Shown piece after piece: positions 32,860-42,869 of a stretch of 64,000 nt of DNA. The number at the start of each line of letters is the position of its first letter. Position 1 is the first letter of the stretch. The notes beneath the pieces were generated by a model. It did not search any database. It was not told the origin of the DNA and saw only the letters and a list, made by a program, of their open reading frames with translations. The stretch is from Halomonas litopenaei (GTDB lineage Bacteria > Pseudomonadota > Gammaproteobacteria > Pseudomonadales > Halomonadaceae): the NCBI RefSeq assembly GCF_003045775.1, contig NZ_PXNS01000013.1, forward strand, positions 62,001-126,000, in the 5' to 3' direction. A program made the position numbers and the translations under genes.

Positions 32860-33603
32860 TCACGCCTGGTGGCGCTTGAGCCAGTCATCGATCATGGCGT
32901 GGCAGTGACGGCCCGAGAAGCTCGGGAAGTGGCCGCCGTGCACCGTGGCGATCGGCAACCGCCGCAGGCGCTCGAGGCTCGCCGCGTAGTCGTCCAGGTC
33001 GCTGTGATAGGCGTCCTCGATCAGCTCACCGTCGTAGATGATGTCGCCGCTGATCAGGGTGGCGCTGGCGGCCTCCCACAGGGCGATGCCGCCGGGCGAA
33101 TGGCCGGGGGTGTGGATCACCTCGAAATGGCGATCGCCCAGCTCGATGACGTCGCCGTCCTCCAGCGTCTCGATACGCGGCGGCGCCGCAATGCGATAGC
33201 CGCTGTGGGCGTAGGGCAGCGGTGGCAGGGCGTCGAACATGGCGTCGTCGAGAAAGGCCTCGGCCAGGGTGCGACGGTTGTCGGGGCTTGCCAGGATATC
33301 GGCCTCGGCGCGATGAACGTGGCAGCAGTCGAACTCGTGAGCGGCGCCGATATGATCGAAGTGGGTGTGGCTTGCCACCGCCACGATCTCGCGTTCGGCC
33401 AGCAGTGCCACGCGCTCGCGCAGTGGCACCGCGCCCAGGCCGAAGTCCACCACCAGATCGCGCTCGCGGCCGCGAACGTGCCAGATATTGCAGCGGTAGA
33501 ACGGCTTGATGGCCGGTTCGTCGATCAGGGTGATGCCGTCGGCCAGGCGCTGGGTGCGATACCAGCTGGCGGCGTCACCCCGGGGCAGGGTGAAGGTGCT
33601 CAC
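32860..33603 (-). CDS. metallo-beta-lactamase-fold hydrolase
   Basis: 247-aa MBL-fold protein with the metal motif HTHFDH (His79, His81, Asp83, His84), later metal ligands in TPGHSPGGIALW and SGDIIYDGELI, and a final HGGH. No signal peptide. Start is GTG at 33603, overlapping the nitrilase stop as GTGA, with GGGAGG upstream. In the guanidino operon it could hydrolyse a thioester, lactone or lactam intermediate; the actual reaction is unknown. Confidence 0.85.
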   Translation of the reverse strand: MSTFTLPRGDAASWYRTQRLADGITLIDEPAIKPFYRCNIWHVRGRERDLVVDFGLGAVPLRERVALLAEREIVAVASHTHFDHIGAAHEFDCCHVHRAEADILASPDNRRTLAEAFLDDAMFDALPPLPYAHSGYRIAAPPRIETLEDGDVIELGDRHFEVIHTPGHSPGGIALWEAASATLISGDIIYDGELIEDAYHSDLDDYAASLERLRRLPIATVHGGHFPSFSGRHCHAMIDDWLKRHQA

Positions 33604-34376
33604 GTGTTGCCTCCCGGCAGGGCGCGCAGGTCCTTCAGGTAGTCCTGGTGGCTGCGGCTCTCGTCGATACGCGAGTGTTCGATGTCCACCACCAGCACCC
33701 CGGCGTCGTTGCCAAGGCGCCCCAGCACCTCGCCGTCCGGTCCCGCCACCAGGCTGTTGCCACAGTAGTGCAGCTCGCCCTCGATGCCGGCGCGGTTGAT
33801 GCAGGCGACGAAGCGCTGGTTGTCCAGCGCCCGGGCGCGGATCTGCAACTGCTGGCGTTCGGCGTTGGGCACCATGTTTGCGGTGGGCGAGAGGATCACC
33901 TCGGCGCCGGCCTGGGCCAGCGCTCTGGCTATCTCCGGGAACTCGTTGTCGTAGCAGATCATCAGGCCCAGGCGGCCGAGCCGGGTGTCGACCACGCAAA
34001 GCTCGTCACCGGGGATGAAGTACTGGTGCTCACGATCCCATAGCTGGCGCTTGTGGTAGCAGGCCAGGGTGGTGCCGGCATCGTCGATCAGCACCGCCGA
34101 GTTGGTCAGGCGGCCGTCGGCCTGGCGCTGGGCCAGGCCGAACAGCAGGTGCAGGCGATACTGGTGCGCCAATCGGGCGACCTGATCGATCAACTCGCCT
34201 TCGTCGGCCAGCTCATCGAGCCGTTCGAACACGTTGTAGCCGGTCAGCGCCAGTTCCGGCAGGGCCAGCAGCTGGGCGCCGGCGGCCACCGCCTGCTGGC
34301 ACAGGCCATCGAGAGCATCGAGGTTGGCGGCGACATCCGCGTGGACGGGGTCGGTCTGGGCCAGCATCAGGCGCAT
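33600..34376 (-). CDS. carbon-nitrogen hydrolase (nitrilase superfamily)
   Basis: 258-aa amidase with the complete Glu-Lys-Cys triad: Glu41 in LPELALTGYN, Lys109 in CYHKRQLW and Cys141 in MICYDNEFPE. Length is that of aliphatic amidases and N-carbamoyl hydrolases rather than true nitrilases. It lies between the NCS1 permease (3-bp gap) and the MBL gene (GTGA overlap). Likely substrates are an amide or N-carbamoyl derivative of a guanidino compound or GABA. The specific role is inference. Confidence 0.87.
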   Translation of the reverse strand: MRLMLAQTDPVHADVAANLDALDGLCQQAVAAGAQLLALPELALTGYNVFERLDELADEGELIDQVARLAHQYRLHLLFGLAQRQADGRLTNSAVLIDDAGTTLACYHKRQLWDREHQYFIPGDELCVVDTRLGRLGLMICYDNEFPEIARALAQAGAEVILSPTANMVPNAERQQLQIRARALDNQRFVACINRAGIEGELHYCGNSLVAGPDGEVLGRLGNDAGVLVVDIEHSRIDESRSHQDYLKDLRALPGGNT

Positions 34377-34379
34377 GGA

Positions 34380-35705
34380 TCAGTCTCCTTGGGCAGCGAG
34401 GCTGGAACGGGTGAACAGGGCACAGCCCAGCCAGTAGAGTCCGCCGGTGATGACGAACACCGGCAGCGAGGCACCGATGGACAGCGGTGCCACCAGGGTC
34501 CAGTAGGCCGCCAGGGCCGCACCGATCAGGTAGGCGCCGATGGCGATACCGGCGGTGGGCCGACCGAGCTGGTGCGGCGAGCGCAGCAGCTCGGCGCTAT
34601 AGCCGTCACGGCCGACCAGGTAGTAGTCGACGATCATCACCGAGAAGGCCGGAATGAACAAGGCGCCGATCAGCAACAGGAAGTTCTGGAACTGGTCGAG
34701 GATACCGGGGATCAGGGCGCCAAAGACCGTCACCACGCCGATCACCAGCGCCGGCTTCCAGAAGGCCATGCCGGGGGACACGTTCATGCACGACAGGGTG
34801 GCGCTGTAGACCGCCATCACGTTGGTGGTCATCACCGAGAAGAAGATCACCAGCGCAGCGGGCAGACCAAAGCCGAAGCTGGACAGCAGCCGGGTCGGGT
34901 CGTAGGTCTGTTCCATGCCGCCGAGCACCGACAGGCCGGATACCGCGGCACCCAGCCCCATGGCGATCATCGAGGCGCAGACGTAGCCGCCGTAGGTGCC
35001 GAGTACCGCGATGCGTCCGCTCTTGCAGTTGCGGTTGTAGTCGGCGGAGGTGGAAATCCACGAGAAGGCGGTGGCGACGACGATGTCGAAGGCGATGCCC
35101 AGGGTGATGCCGTTGCGGGATTCGGCGGGCATCTCGAACAGCGCACCGACCTCGTAGTGGCGGTTGAGCTGGTAGACCACGCCGGCCGCCAGCACCATCA
35201 TGGCCGCCGCCGCCCAGCGCTCGATGCGCTCGATACCCAGGTGGCCGCGCAGCACGATCAGCACCACGATGGTCTCGCACAGGATCGTCATCAGCGGCAG
35301 GTTGGAGTAGCCGGTGGTGGCCTCGATGGCGTAGTCCAGGCTCATGCCGGCCAGCAGCGCCTGGATCCAGCTCCAGGCGATCAGCACCGCCATGTTGACC
35401 AGCGAAATGATCTTCGAGCCGGTGGGGCCATAGGCGCGGCGGGTCAGGGCCATCGAGGGCAGGCCGGTGCGCTGGCCCATCAGTCCTACCAGCAGCAGCG
35501 GAATGGCGCCGATCAGCGAGCCGATCAGGACCCAGGTCATGGCGACCGGGAAGCGCAGATCGGGCACCAGCAGCATGCCGGTGAGGATGGTGGTGACGAC
35601 CACGTTGGCGCCGAGCCACAGGGCAAAGGTGGCCATGCCTCCCATGCTCTTGTGCTGGTGTTCATCCAGGGTGTCGTGGCCGATCAGCCGCTTGAGTGAA
35701 ATCAT
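34380..35705 (-). CDS. NCS1/cytosine-permease-like transporter
   Basis: 441-aa inner-membrane carrier with about twelve helices. The N-terminus (GGMATFALWLGANVVVTTILTG) and FSWISTSADYNRNCK in the middle are typical of NCS1 cytosine/allantoin/hydantoin symporters. In this operon it probably imports a nitrogen compound that feeds the guanidino pathway. It starts 139 bp after the decarboxylase stop, so the gap 35706-35844 may hold an internal control element, but none is clear. Confidence 0.87.
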   Translation of the reverse strand: MISLKRLIGHDTLDEHQHKSMGGMATFALWLGANVVVTTILTGMLLVPDLRFPVAMTWVLIGSLIGAIPLLLVGLMGQRTGLPSMALTRRAYGPTGSKIISLVNMAVLIAWSWIQALLAGMSLDYAIEATTGYSNLPLMTILCETIVVLIVLRGHLGIERIERWAAAAMMVLAAGVVYQLNRHYEVGALFEMPAESRNGITLGIAFDIVVATAFSWISTSADYNRNCKSGRIAVLGTYGGYVCASMIAMGLGAAVSGLSVLGGMEQTYDPTRLLSSFGFGLPAALVIFFSVMTTNVMAVYSATLSCMNVSPGMAFWKPALVIGVVTVFGALIPGILDQFQNFLLLIGALFIPAFSVMIVDYYLVGRDGYSAELLRSPHQLGRPTAGIAIGAYLIGAALAAYWTLVAPLSIGASLPVFVITGGLYWLGCALFTRSSLAAQGD

Positions 35706-35844
35706 CTAGGAAACCTTTGTGGTTATGGTTGGTAGGTACCGCAGGGGCGCTAAATTGGGAGCGCAAAACGGAGCAGATAAAAGGGGCGGACAAAAGGAGC
35801 AAAAGGGCCGGCGCCGTGGCGCCGGCAAAGGGGTCGTTGCTCGA

Positions 35845-37485
35845 TCAGGCCACCGCGGCGTTCCATGCCGTGGCGTCGATTTCGATCAGCATCGGGCCGT
35901 CTTCGGGGCGATGGGCGATTGCCCGGGCGAGGCCGGCGGGGTTGCCGACCCGGGTCGCCGCACAGCCGAAGCCGGCCGCCAGGGTCTGGAAGTCCGGTGC
36001 CTGGATGTCCACGCCGAGGCGGGTGACGCCGGCGTTGTCCATGAAGCGGCGGATTTCCTCGTAGCCCTGGTTGTGCCACAGCAGCACGATGACCGGCAGC
36101 CTTTCCTCCACCGCACAGGCAAGCTCGGTCAGGGTGAACATCACCCCACCGTCGCCCACCAGCGCCACCACCGGCAGGTCCGGCTGGCCGAGGCTCGCGC
36201 CCATGGCCGCGGGCAGGCCGTAGCCGAGAGTGCCGTAGCCGGTGGACGCGTTGAAGAAACGGCGCGGCGCGTCCTGGCTGACCAGATGGTTGGCGGCGTA
36301 GGTGGTGGCGCAGGAATCGCCCACCAGGATCGCCCCCGGCAGGCTCTCGCGCAGGGTGTCGAAAAGCGGCACATAGGGGCGGAAGGCCGGATCATCGGCC
36401 AGCGCCAGGGCGCTCAGCGCATCATGTGTACGCTTGCGGCCATCGCGCGAAAGCCGCTCACCGCCGAGGCGCTGGTCGCAGCCGGCGGCCAGCGCTTCGA
36501 GGCTGGAGGCTGCGTCGGCCACCAGTGCCAGGTCGGCATGCTGGTTGCGGGCAAGCTGCTCGGGGTCCAGGTCGATGCGAATCAGTCGACCGTCGAGGGT
36601 GAAGCCGTCGTCGAACACCACGTCATAGTCGGTCTCGCCAAGCTCGGTGCCGATGGCCAGCACCACGTCGGCTTCATGGGCAAGCTCCCGTACCGCTGGC
36701 AGCGAGGCGTTGGCGCCCAGGTCCAGCGGATGGTCGCGGCCGAGCAGGCCCTTGGCGTTGATGGTGGTGACGGTGGGGGCGTCGAGGCTCTCGACCAGAC
36801 GACGGGCGGCGTCCGGGGCATCGACGCAGCCGCCGCCGAGCAGCACCAGCGGGCGCTTGGCGTCGACTAGCCAGTCGAGCGCCTGCTCGAGCGCGGCGGG
36901 GGCCGGTGCGGCCTTGGCCAGCGCCGTGCGTCGTGTGCTGACAGGCTCGCTGACCGGGGCGTCGAACAGGTCGATGGGGATCTCGATATGCACCGGGCCG
37001 GGGCGGGCGCCATCGAACACGGCGAAGGCACGGGCCAGCACCTCGCCGAGGCCGTTCGGGTCGAGCAGGGTGTGGCTGAAGCGCGAGACGCCGGCCATCA
37101 GCTCGCGTTGGCCGGGAAGTTCGTGCAGCCGGCCCTGGCCGCGTCCCAGGGTGTCGCGGCGGTTGACGCTGGAGATCACCAGCATCGGCACCGAGTCGGC
37201 CAGGGCCTGGCCCATGGCGGTGGCGATATTGGTCATGCCGGGGCCGGTGATGATGAAGCACACGCCGGGCTTGCCGGTGGTGCGGGCGTAGCCGTCGGCC
37301 ATGAAGCCGGCGCCCTGTTCATGGCGCGGGGTGACGTGGCGGATGCCACTGCCCTGGTGGTCGTGTCCATTGCCGCCTTCGAGGCCACGATAGAGCTCGA
37401 TGGTGTGGACGCCGGGGATACCGAAGACGGTGTCCACGTCGTAGGTGTCACGCAGCAGACGGATCAGCAGTTCAGCGCAGGTCAT
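35845..37485 (-). CDS. aruI: thiamine-diphosphate decarboxylase, AruI (5-guanidino-2-oxopentanoate decarboxylase) type
   Basis: 546-aa acetolactate-synthase-fold enzyme that decarboxylates 2-ketoarginine to 4-guanidinobutyraldehyde in the arginine transaminase pathway. It has the N-terminal VFGIPGVHTIELYRGL, the catalytic glutamate (about Glu56) in PRHEQGAGFMADGYAR, and the TPP motif GDGGVMFTLTEL ending near WHNQGYEE. A small insertion (GGNGHDHQGSG, residues 37-47) occurs between strands. The pattern is as recalled for Pseudomonas AruI, and guanidinobutyrase and aminoaldehyde dehydrogenase genes in the operon agree. The start overlaps the HD-domain gene stop (ATGA). No AruH transaminase is in the window. 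Confidence 0.8.
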   Translation of the reverse strand: MTCAELLIRLLRDTYDVDTVFGIPGVHTIELYRGLEGGNGHDHQGSGIRHVTPRHEQGAGFMADGYARTTGKPGVCFIITGPGMTNIATAMGQALADSVPMLVISSVNRRDTLGRGQGRLHELPGQRELMAGVSRFSHTLLDPNGLGEVLARAFAVFDGARPGPVHIEIPIDLFDAPVSEPVSTRRTALAKAAPAPAALEQALDWLVDAKRPLVLLGGGCVDAPDAARRLVESLDAPTVTTINAKGLLGRDHPLDLGANASLPAVRELAHEADVVLAIGTELGETDYDVVFDDGFTLDGRLIRIDLDPEQLARNQHADLALVADAASSLEALAAGCDQRLGGERLSRDGRKRTHDALSALALADDPAFRPYVPLFDTLRESLPGAILVGDSCATTYAANHLVSQDAPRRFFNASTGYGTLGYGLPAAMGASLGQPDLPVVALVGDGGVMFTLTELACAVEERLPVIVLLWHNQGYEEIRRFMDNAGVTRLGVDIQAPDFQTLAAGFGCAATRVGNPAGLARAIAHRPEDGPMLIEIDATAWNAAVA

Positions 37486-38147
37486 GCGGTACTTCCTTGA
37501 GACGGGCCAGGGGCTTGAGACGGATCAGGGGCTTGAGACGAGCCAGGGGCGAGGGCAGGGTCCGGGGCCACCGAGTAGGGGGCTCTTGCGAAGATCCGCC
37601 TGACCATGGGCTCGAAGTGCGCCAGCGGCAGGGTGTCATAGGCGGGGTCGAAGGACGGGCAGTCCCAGTCACGACAGAAGGCTTCGCAGTCGTCGAACCA
37701 GGGGTGGCCGCGGAACCGCTCGCGGGCGTCCTTGTCGCCGCCGACCTTGTCCCAGTAGTAGTGACCCTGGAAGACGTCGTGATGCTGGACGATCCAGTGG
37801 GTCTTCTCGCTGACGAAGGGGCGCAGGATCGAGGCAGCGAAGGCGGCGTGGTCGAAAAGCGCCAGTTCGTCGCCGATGTCGTGGACCAGGGCGGCGACGA
37901 TCATCTCTTCGTCGGCGCCGGCACGCTCGGCCCGGGTCGCGCTCTGCAGGCAGTGCTCCAGCCGGGTGATCTGGTAGGGCTGGTGGCCCTCGCCCAGCCG
38001 GGCGAGGGTATCCAGTACGCTGTCGGCGAGGCCGGCCAGGTAGTCGGCGTCGTGGGCGGCGATCACCGCCCAGTCTTCTGCCGTGCTTTGGTCGAGGCGG
38101 GTGAAGGCCGCCTTGCCGGCGGCGTGAGCATCGTTTGGGTCTGTCAT
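37482..38147 (-). CDS. HD-domain protein, PhnZ/MIOX-like di-iron oxygenase candidate
   Basis: 221-aa cytosolic HD protein. A set of residues matches di-iron HD oxygenases such as PhnZ, TmpB and myo-inositol oxygenase: Tyr58, Glu64-His65 (LEHCLQSA), His89-Asp90 (HDIGDE), His100, a His at 122-123 (QHHDVFQGHYYWDK) and Asp162 (RDWDCPSFDP). Plain HD phosphohydrolases lack the QHH and DWDCPSFDP features. The final 25 residues are a PSQAPDP/PGPSQ repeat encoded by an 18-bp tandem repeat. The stop overlaps the AruI-like start, so the two are translationally coupled. Oxygenase activity is predicted, not shown; substrate unknown. Confidence 0.75.
   Translation of the reverse strand: MTDPNDAHAAGKAAFTRLDQSTAEDWAVIAAHDADYLAGLADSVLDTLARLGEGHQPYQITRLEHCLQSATRAERAGADEEMIVAALVHDIGDELALFDHAAFAASILRPFVSEKTHWIVQHHDVFQGHYYWDKVGGDKDARERFRGHPWFDDCEAFCRDWDCPSFDPAYDTLPLAHFEPMVRRIFARAPYSVAPDPALAPGSSQAPDPSQAPGPSQGSTA
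37501..37554. repeat. 18-bp tandem repeat in the HD gene 3' end
   Basis: Three 18-bp units beginning GACGGGCCAGGGG or variants lie head to tail, in frame, and encode the Pro/Ser/Gln repeat at the C-terminus of the HD protein. Unit number could vary between strains without a frameshift. Confidence 0.85.
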
Positions 38148-38160
38148 GTCGGCCTCCCGA

Positions 38161-39546
38161 TCAACCCACCAGCCAGTGGGCCATGACCACGATGATGGGC
38201 AGAGTGATGGCGGTGCGCAGCAGGAAGATCACCACCAGTTCCCACAGCTTGAGCGGGATCCGTGACTTCAGCAGCAGGGCGCCGATCTCTGACATGTAGA
38301 TCAACTGGGTCAGTGACAGACAGGCGATGACGAAGCGGGTCAGTTCGCTCTCGATATCGCTGGCCAGTACCGCCGGCAGGAACATGTCGGCGAAACCCAC
38401 CAGGGTCGCCGGCGCGGCGGCCTCGGCCTCGGGCAGACCCATCCACTCGAGCACCGGCACCATCGGCATGGACAGCCAGGTGAACAGCGGAGTGAACTCG
38501 GCCAGTACCAGCGCCACGGTACCGATGGCGATGACCAGCGGCAGCAGCCCGAAGAAGATGTCGGCGACGTTGAACAGTGCCAGGCGGGCGAGCTTGAGCG
38601 GGCCCGGGGCGGTCTCGGCGCGGGCCACGGCGATGCCCAGGCTGTAGCGCAACAGGCTCTGGTTGCCGGTGTTTTCTTCCTGGATCTGGCAGCCCACCGG
38701 CTCGTAGTAGGTGTTGGCCTTGCGTGACAGCGGCGGCAGGCGCGGCACGATGACGGCGGCGACCAGGCCGGCGACCACCACGGTCAGGTAGAACGGCACG
38801 AACAGGTGGTTGATGCCGATGAAGCTGGTCACCAGCAGGGCGAAGGCGATCGACACGATCGAGAAGTTGGTGGCGATGGCCGAGGCCTCGCGGGCGTTGT
38901 AGAAGCCCTGCTCGTACTGCTGGGTGGTGATCAGTACGCCGACGGTGCCGGAGCCCATCCAGGAGGCGGTGGCGTCGATGGCGCTGCGCCCGGGCAGCCC
39001 GAAGATCTTGCGAAAGGGCGTGCGCACCATGGAGCCGATAAACTCCATGAAGCCGAAGTCCACCAGGAAGGGCAGCAGGATGGCGGCGAAGAAGAAGAAG
39101 GTCAGCAGCACCGGCGCCAGGTCATTGAGCATCACCCCGCCGGTGAAGGAGGCGGTGACCATCTCCGGGCCGACCTGGAAGTAGGTCATCAGCGCGAAGG
39201 CGGCGCCGAGGGCGCGCATCACCACCCACAGCGGGGCGATGTCGAACAGCTCCTTCATCGCGCCCTGGCGGGCCCAGCCTGGTTTGGTCAGCTTGACCAC
39301 CAGGGTCAGCACGATGGACAGGGTGAGCACTACGGTGGCGATGGCGGGCAGGGCGTCGCCGAGGGTGGCCTTGAGCCAGTCGGCGGCCAGACCCATGCCG
39401 ATGTTGATGGTGTCACCGACCGAGAAGGGCACCAGGAACAGCAGGATGCCGATCAACGACGGGACGAGGAACTTGATCAGACCATGGGTGCTTAGCTTGC
39501 CCCCGTCGGTCGTGATCTTGTCGGCAGAATGCAGGTGGGAGGACAT
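38161..39546 (-). CDS. YjiH family membrane protein (nucleoside-recognition/GATE domain)
   Basis: 461-aa inner-membrane protein with about ten helices, GRSAIDATASWMGSGTVGVLITTQQYEQGFY in the middle and a C-terminal GATE-type region (FADMFLPAVLASDIESELTRFVIACLSLTQLIYMSEIG). The family is poorly characterised and often lies beside amidohydrolase or agmatinase genes. Here it is second in the operon, after guanidinobutyrase, and could import or export a guanidino compound. Confidence 0.82.
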   Translation of the reverse strand: MSSHLHSADKITTDGGKLSTHGLIKFLVPSLIGILLFLVPFSVGDTINIGMGLAADWLKATLGDALPAIATVVLTLSIVLTLVVKLTKPGWARQGAMKELFDIAPLWVVMRALGAAFALMTYFQVGPEMVTASFTGGVMLNDLAPVLLTFFFFAAILLPFLVDFGFMEFIGSMVRTPFRKIFGLPGRSAIDATASWMGSGTVGVLITTQQYEQGFYNAREASAIATNFSIVSIAFALLVTSFIGINHLFVPFYLTVVVAGLVAAVIVPRLPPLSRKANTYYEPVGCQIQEENTGNQSLLRYSLGIAVARAETAPGPLKLARLALFNVADIFFGLLPLVIAIGTVALVLAEFTPLFTWLSMPMVPVLEWMGLPEAEAAAPATLVGFADMFLPAVLASDIESELTRFVIACLSLTQLIYMSEIGALLLKSRIPLKLWELVVIFLLRTAITLPIIVVMAHWLVG

Positions 39547-39568
39547 GGGCGATCACTCTTTGCTGTTG

Positions 39569-39631
39569 TAATGGTCGGCGCCCTGACGCGGGCGCCTCGT
39601 TGGCTGTCGCCAGGGCCACTCCCTGGCCCTG
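39569..39631 (-). terminator. double hairpin between gbuA and the YjiH-type gene
   Basis: Two stems follow the gbuA stop on the minus strand: 39611-39631 (CAGGGCCA, 8 bp, 5-nt loop) and 39577-39596 (GGCGCCC, 7 bp). Neither has a T run. They may attenuate transcription so that gbuA is made in excess. Confidence 0.5.
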
Positions 39632-39638
39632 TGAGGAT

Positions 39639-40589
39639 TCAGTCGCGGCGCGCGACTCCGGGGAGCACGCACAGCATTTCATAGAGCAGGGTGGCGCCCA
39701 TCAGGGCGGTGTTGCCGCTGGGGTCGTAGGGCGGGGAGACTTCGACCAGGTCGCCGCCGACGATATTGAGCCCCTGGGCGCCGCGCACGATCTCCAGGCC
39801 CTGGGCCGAGGTCAGGCCGCCCATTTCCACCGTGCCGGTGCCGGGCGCCACCGACGGGTCCAGGCCATCGATGTCGAACGAGATGTACACCGGGCCATCG
39901 CCCATCTGCTCGCGCACCTCGGCCATCAGCGGCTCGAGAGACTTGTGCCAGCACTGTTCGGCCTGGACCACGCGGAAGCCCTGCTGGCGACACCAGTCGA
40001 AGTCCTCGGCGGCGTAGCCGGTGCCGCGCAGGCCGATCTGGACGACCCGGTTGGCGTCCAGCAGCCCTTCTTCCTGGGCACGGCGGAACGGGCAGCCGTG
40101 TGCCACCTCTTCGCCGAACATGTGCTCGTTGACGTCGGCGTGGGCGTCAATATGGATCAGCCCGACCGGGCCATGCTTCTTGGCGATGGCGCGCAGGATC
40201 GGCCAGGTCAGGGTGTGGTCACCGCCCAGGGTCAGCGGCACGCAGTCGTGGGACAGGACGTCGTCGTAGAAGCGGCTGATGATGTCCAGGTTCTTCGGCA
40301 GGTTGAAGGTGTTGATTGGCACATCGCCGATGTCCGCCACCTGCAGGCTGTCGAAGGGTGCAGCACGGGTGGCCATGTTGTAGGGGCGCAGCATGCGCGA
40401 TTCGTCGCGGATCTGGCGCGGCCCCAGTCGGGTGCCCGGGCGGTTGGAGGTGCCGATGTCCATGGGAATGCCGATAAAGGCGGCGTCCAGACCCTCGGCG
40501 CTGGTCTGGGTGGGCAGACGCATCATGGTGGCAGGGCCACCGAAGCGCGGCATCTCGTTGCCGCCGAGAGGTTGATTGAAGTCGCTCAC
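39639..40589 (-). CDS. gbuA: 4-guanidinobutyrase (ureohydrolase family)
   Basis: 316-aa manganese ureohydrolase converting 4-guanidinobutyrate to GABA and urea. The binuclear-manganese motifs are complete: GGDHTLTWP, HIDAHADVNEHMFGEE and SFDIDGLDPSVAPGTGT. The N-terminal QPLGGNEMPRFGG, PYNMATRAAPFDSL and C-terminal VEVSPPYDPSGNTALMGA, YEMLCVLPGV match GbuA of Pseudomonas as I recall it, more than arginase or agmatinase. Start is GTG at 40589, six bases after AGGAG. It is first in the operon, downstream of a sigma-54 promoter. Confidence 0.9.
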   Translation of the reverse strand: MSDFNQPLGGNEMPRFGGPATMMRLPTQTSAEGLDAAFIGIPMDIGTSNRPGTRLGPRQIRDESRMLRPYNMATRAAPFDSLQVADIGDVPINTFNLPKNLDIISRFYDDVLSHDCVPLTLGGDHTLTWPILRAIAKKHGPVGLIHIDAHADVNEHMFGEEVAHGCPFRRAQEEGLLDANRVVQIGLRGTGYAAEDFDWCRQQGFRVVQAEQCWHKSLEPLMAEVREQMGDGPVYISFDIDGLDPSVAPGTGTVEMGGLTSAQGLEIVRGAQGLNIVGGDLVEVSPPYDPSGNTALMGATLLYEMLCVLPGVARRD

Positions 40590-40654
40590 AGGGAACTCCT
40601 GGCATCGTGGATGGGGACGGTCGCGGCCCTGGGCCTGACGGTTGTTGTGGATGA

Positions 40655-40670
40655 TGCAGACGCCGTGCCA
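40655..40670 (-). promoter_or_regulatory. sigma-54 (-24/-12) promoter of the guanidino operon
   Basis: Minus-strand TGGCACGGCGTCTGCA matches the consensus TGGCACG-N4-TTGCW at all but one position. GG and GC are at the required spacing. The start site would be near 40645, about 55 bp before the gbuA start. A sigma-54 activator gene is divergent. Confidence 0.85.
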
Positions 40671-40745
40671 TCTTTTAAGCATTTATACTAAAGATGTAAT
40701 AGAGGTGCAGGGATTCCAGGGGAAGGTCTGCTGTGGTGATAGAAG

Positions 40746-40797
40746 TGATCCAGAAGTGAATCACGATCTCGACGCATCGTGATACACTTCTGGATCA
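40746..40797. promoter_or_regulatory. 52-bp near-perfect inverted repeat, probable enhancer site of the sigma-54 activator
   Basis: Two 22-bp arms (left beginning TGATCCAGAAGTGA) match at 21 of 22 positions around an 8-bp spacer. Each arm contains AGAAGTGA, and a further AGAAGTGA begins just upstream at 40741. It lies about 80-130 bp upstream of the -24 element, the normal range for an upstream activating sequence, and also directly before the activator gene, so autoregulation is likely. Confidence 0.85.
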
Positions 40798-40808
40798 ATG
40801 ATGCATTT

Positions 40809-42323
<1,515 letters not shown>

Positions 42324-42353
42324 CCGGTGATGAAGGGCCGAGCTCTGGGGCAC

Positions 42354-42869
42354 CTACTGACGGAAGACGTAAAAGAACCCGACCCAGGTGGCCAGGATCA
42401 GCAGTGGCTTCAGTACCAATACCGCACCGCTGGTGGAGCCCCGTTCGTCGTGCTCGGTGTCGCTGGACTCCCCGGGCTGCATGGCGAGTACCACCGTCAG
42501 CAGCAGGTTGGCGCCGGGGACCAGCAGCATCAGGCTCCACAACCCCGCCTGGCCCAGGTCGTGCAGGCGACGAGTGCCGTGGAGCACCAAGGGCTGAAGG
42601 CTGATGACAACCCACCAGATCCCCAGCAGGCCTGCCTTGATCGTCAATGCGTCTTCGAGGGCGGGGGCGGTGATGGTGGTCGCCCACAGGGCGGCATAGT
42701 AGAACGATAGCGCCAGGGTAGCGTTGAGACAGAAGTCGAGACGACTCTCGCGCCCCGCCAGGCTGTCGAACCAGTAGCCCGGCAGCACTCGCTTGAGCTC
42801 GAAGGCCTGGGGCGATGAGTGACCGGGGGCGACAGGGTCGGGAAATCCGGGAGCAGTAGGGCGATGCAT
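42354..42869 (-). CDS. DUF805 family membrane protein
   Basis: 171-aa protein, four hydrophobic segments. DUF805 landmarks: GYWFDSLAGRESRLDFCLNATLALSF and RRLHDLGQAGLWSLMLLVPGANLLLTVV. It is the most GC-rich and most diverged of the four DUF805 proteins in this window, with an N-terminal Pro-rich stretch and a hydrophobic C-terminal helix. Converges with the sigma-54 activator gene. The function of the family is unknown. Confidence 0.78.
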   Translation of the reverse strand: MHRPTAPGFPDPVAPGHSSPQAFELKRVLPGYWFDSLAGRESRLDFCLNATLALSFYYAALWATTITAPALEDALTIKAGLLGIWWVVISLQPLVLHGTRRLHDLGQAGLWSLMLLVPGANLLLTVVLAMQPGESSDTEHDERGSTSGAVLVLKPLLILATWVGFFYVFRQ

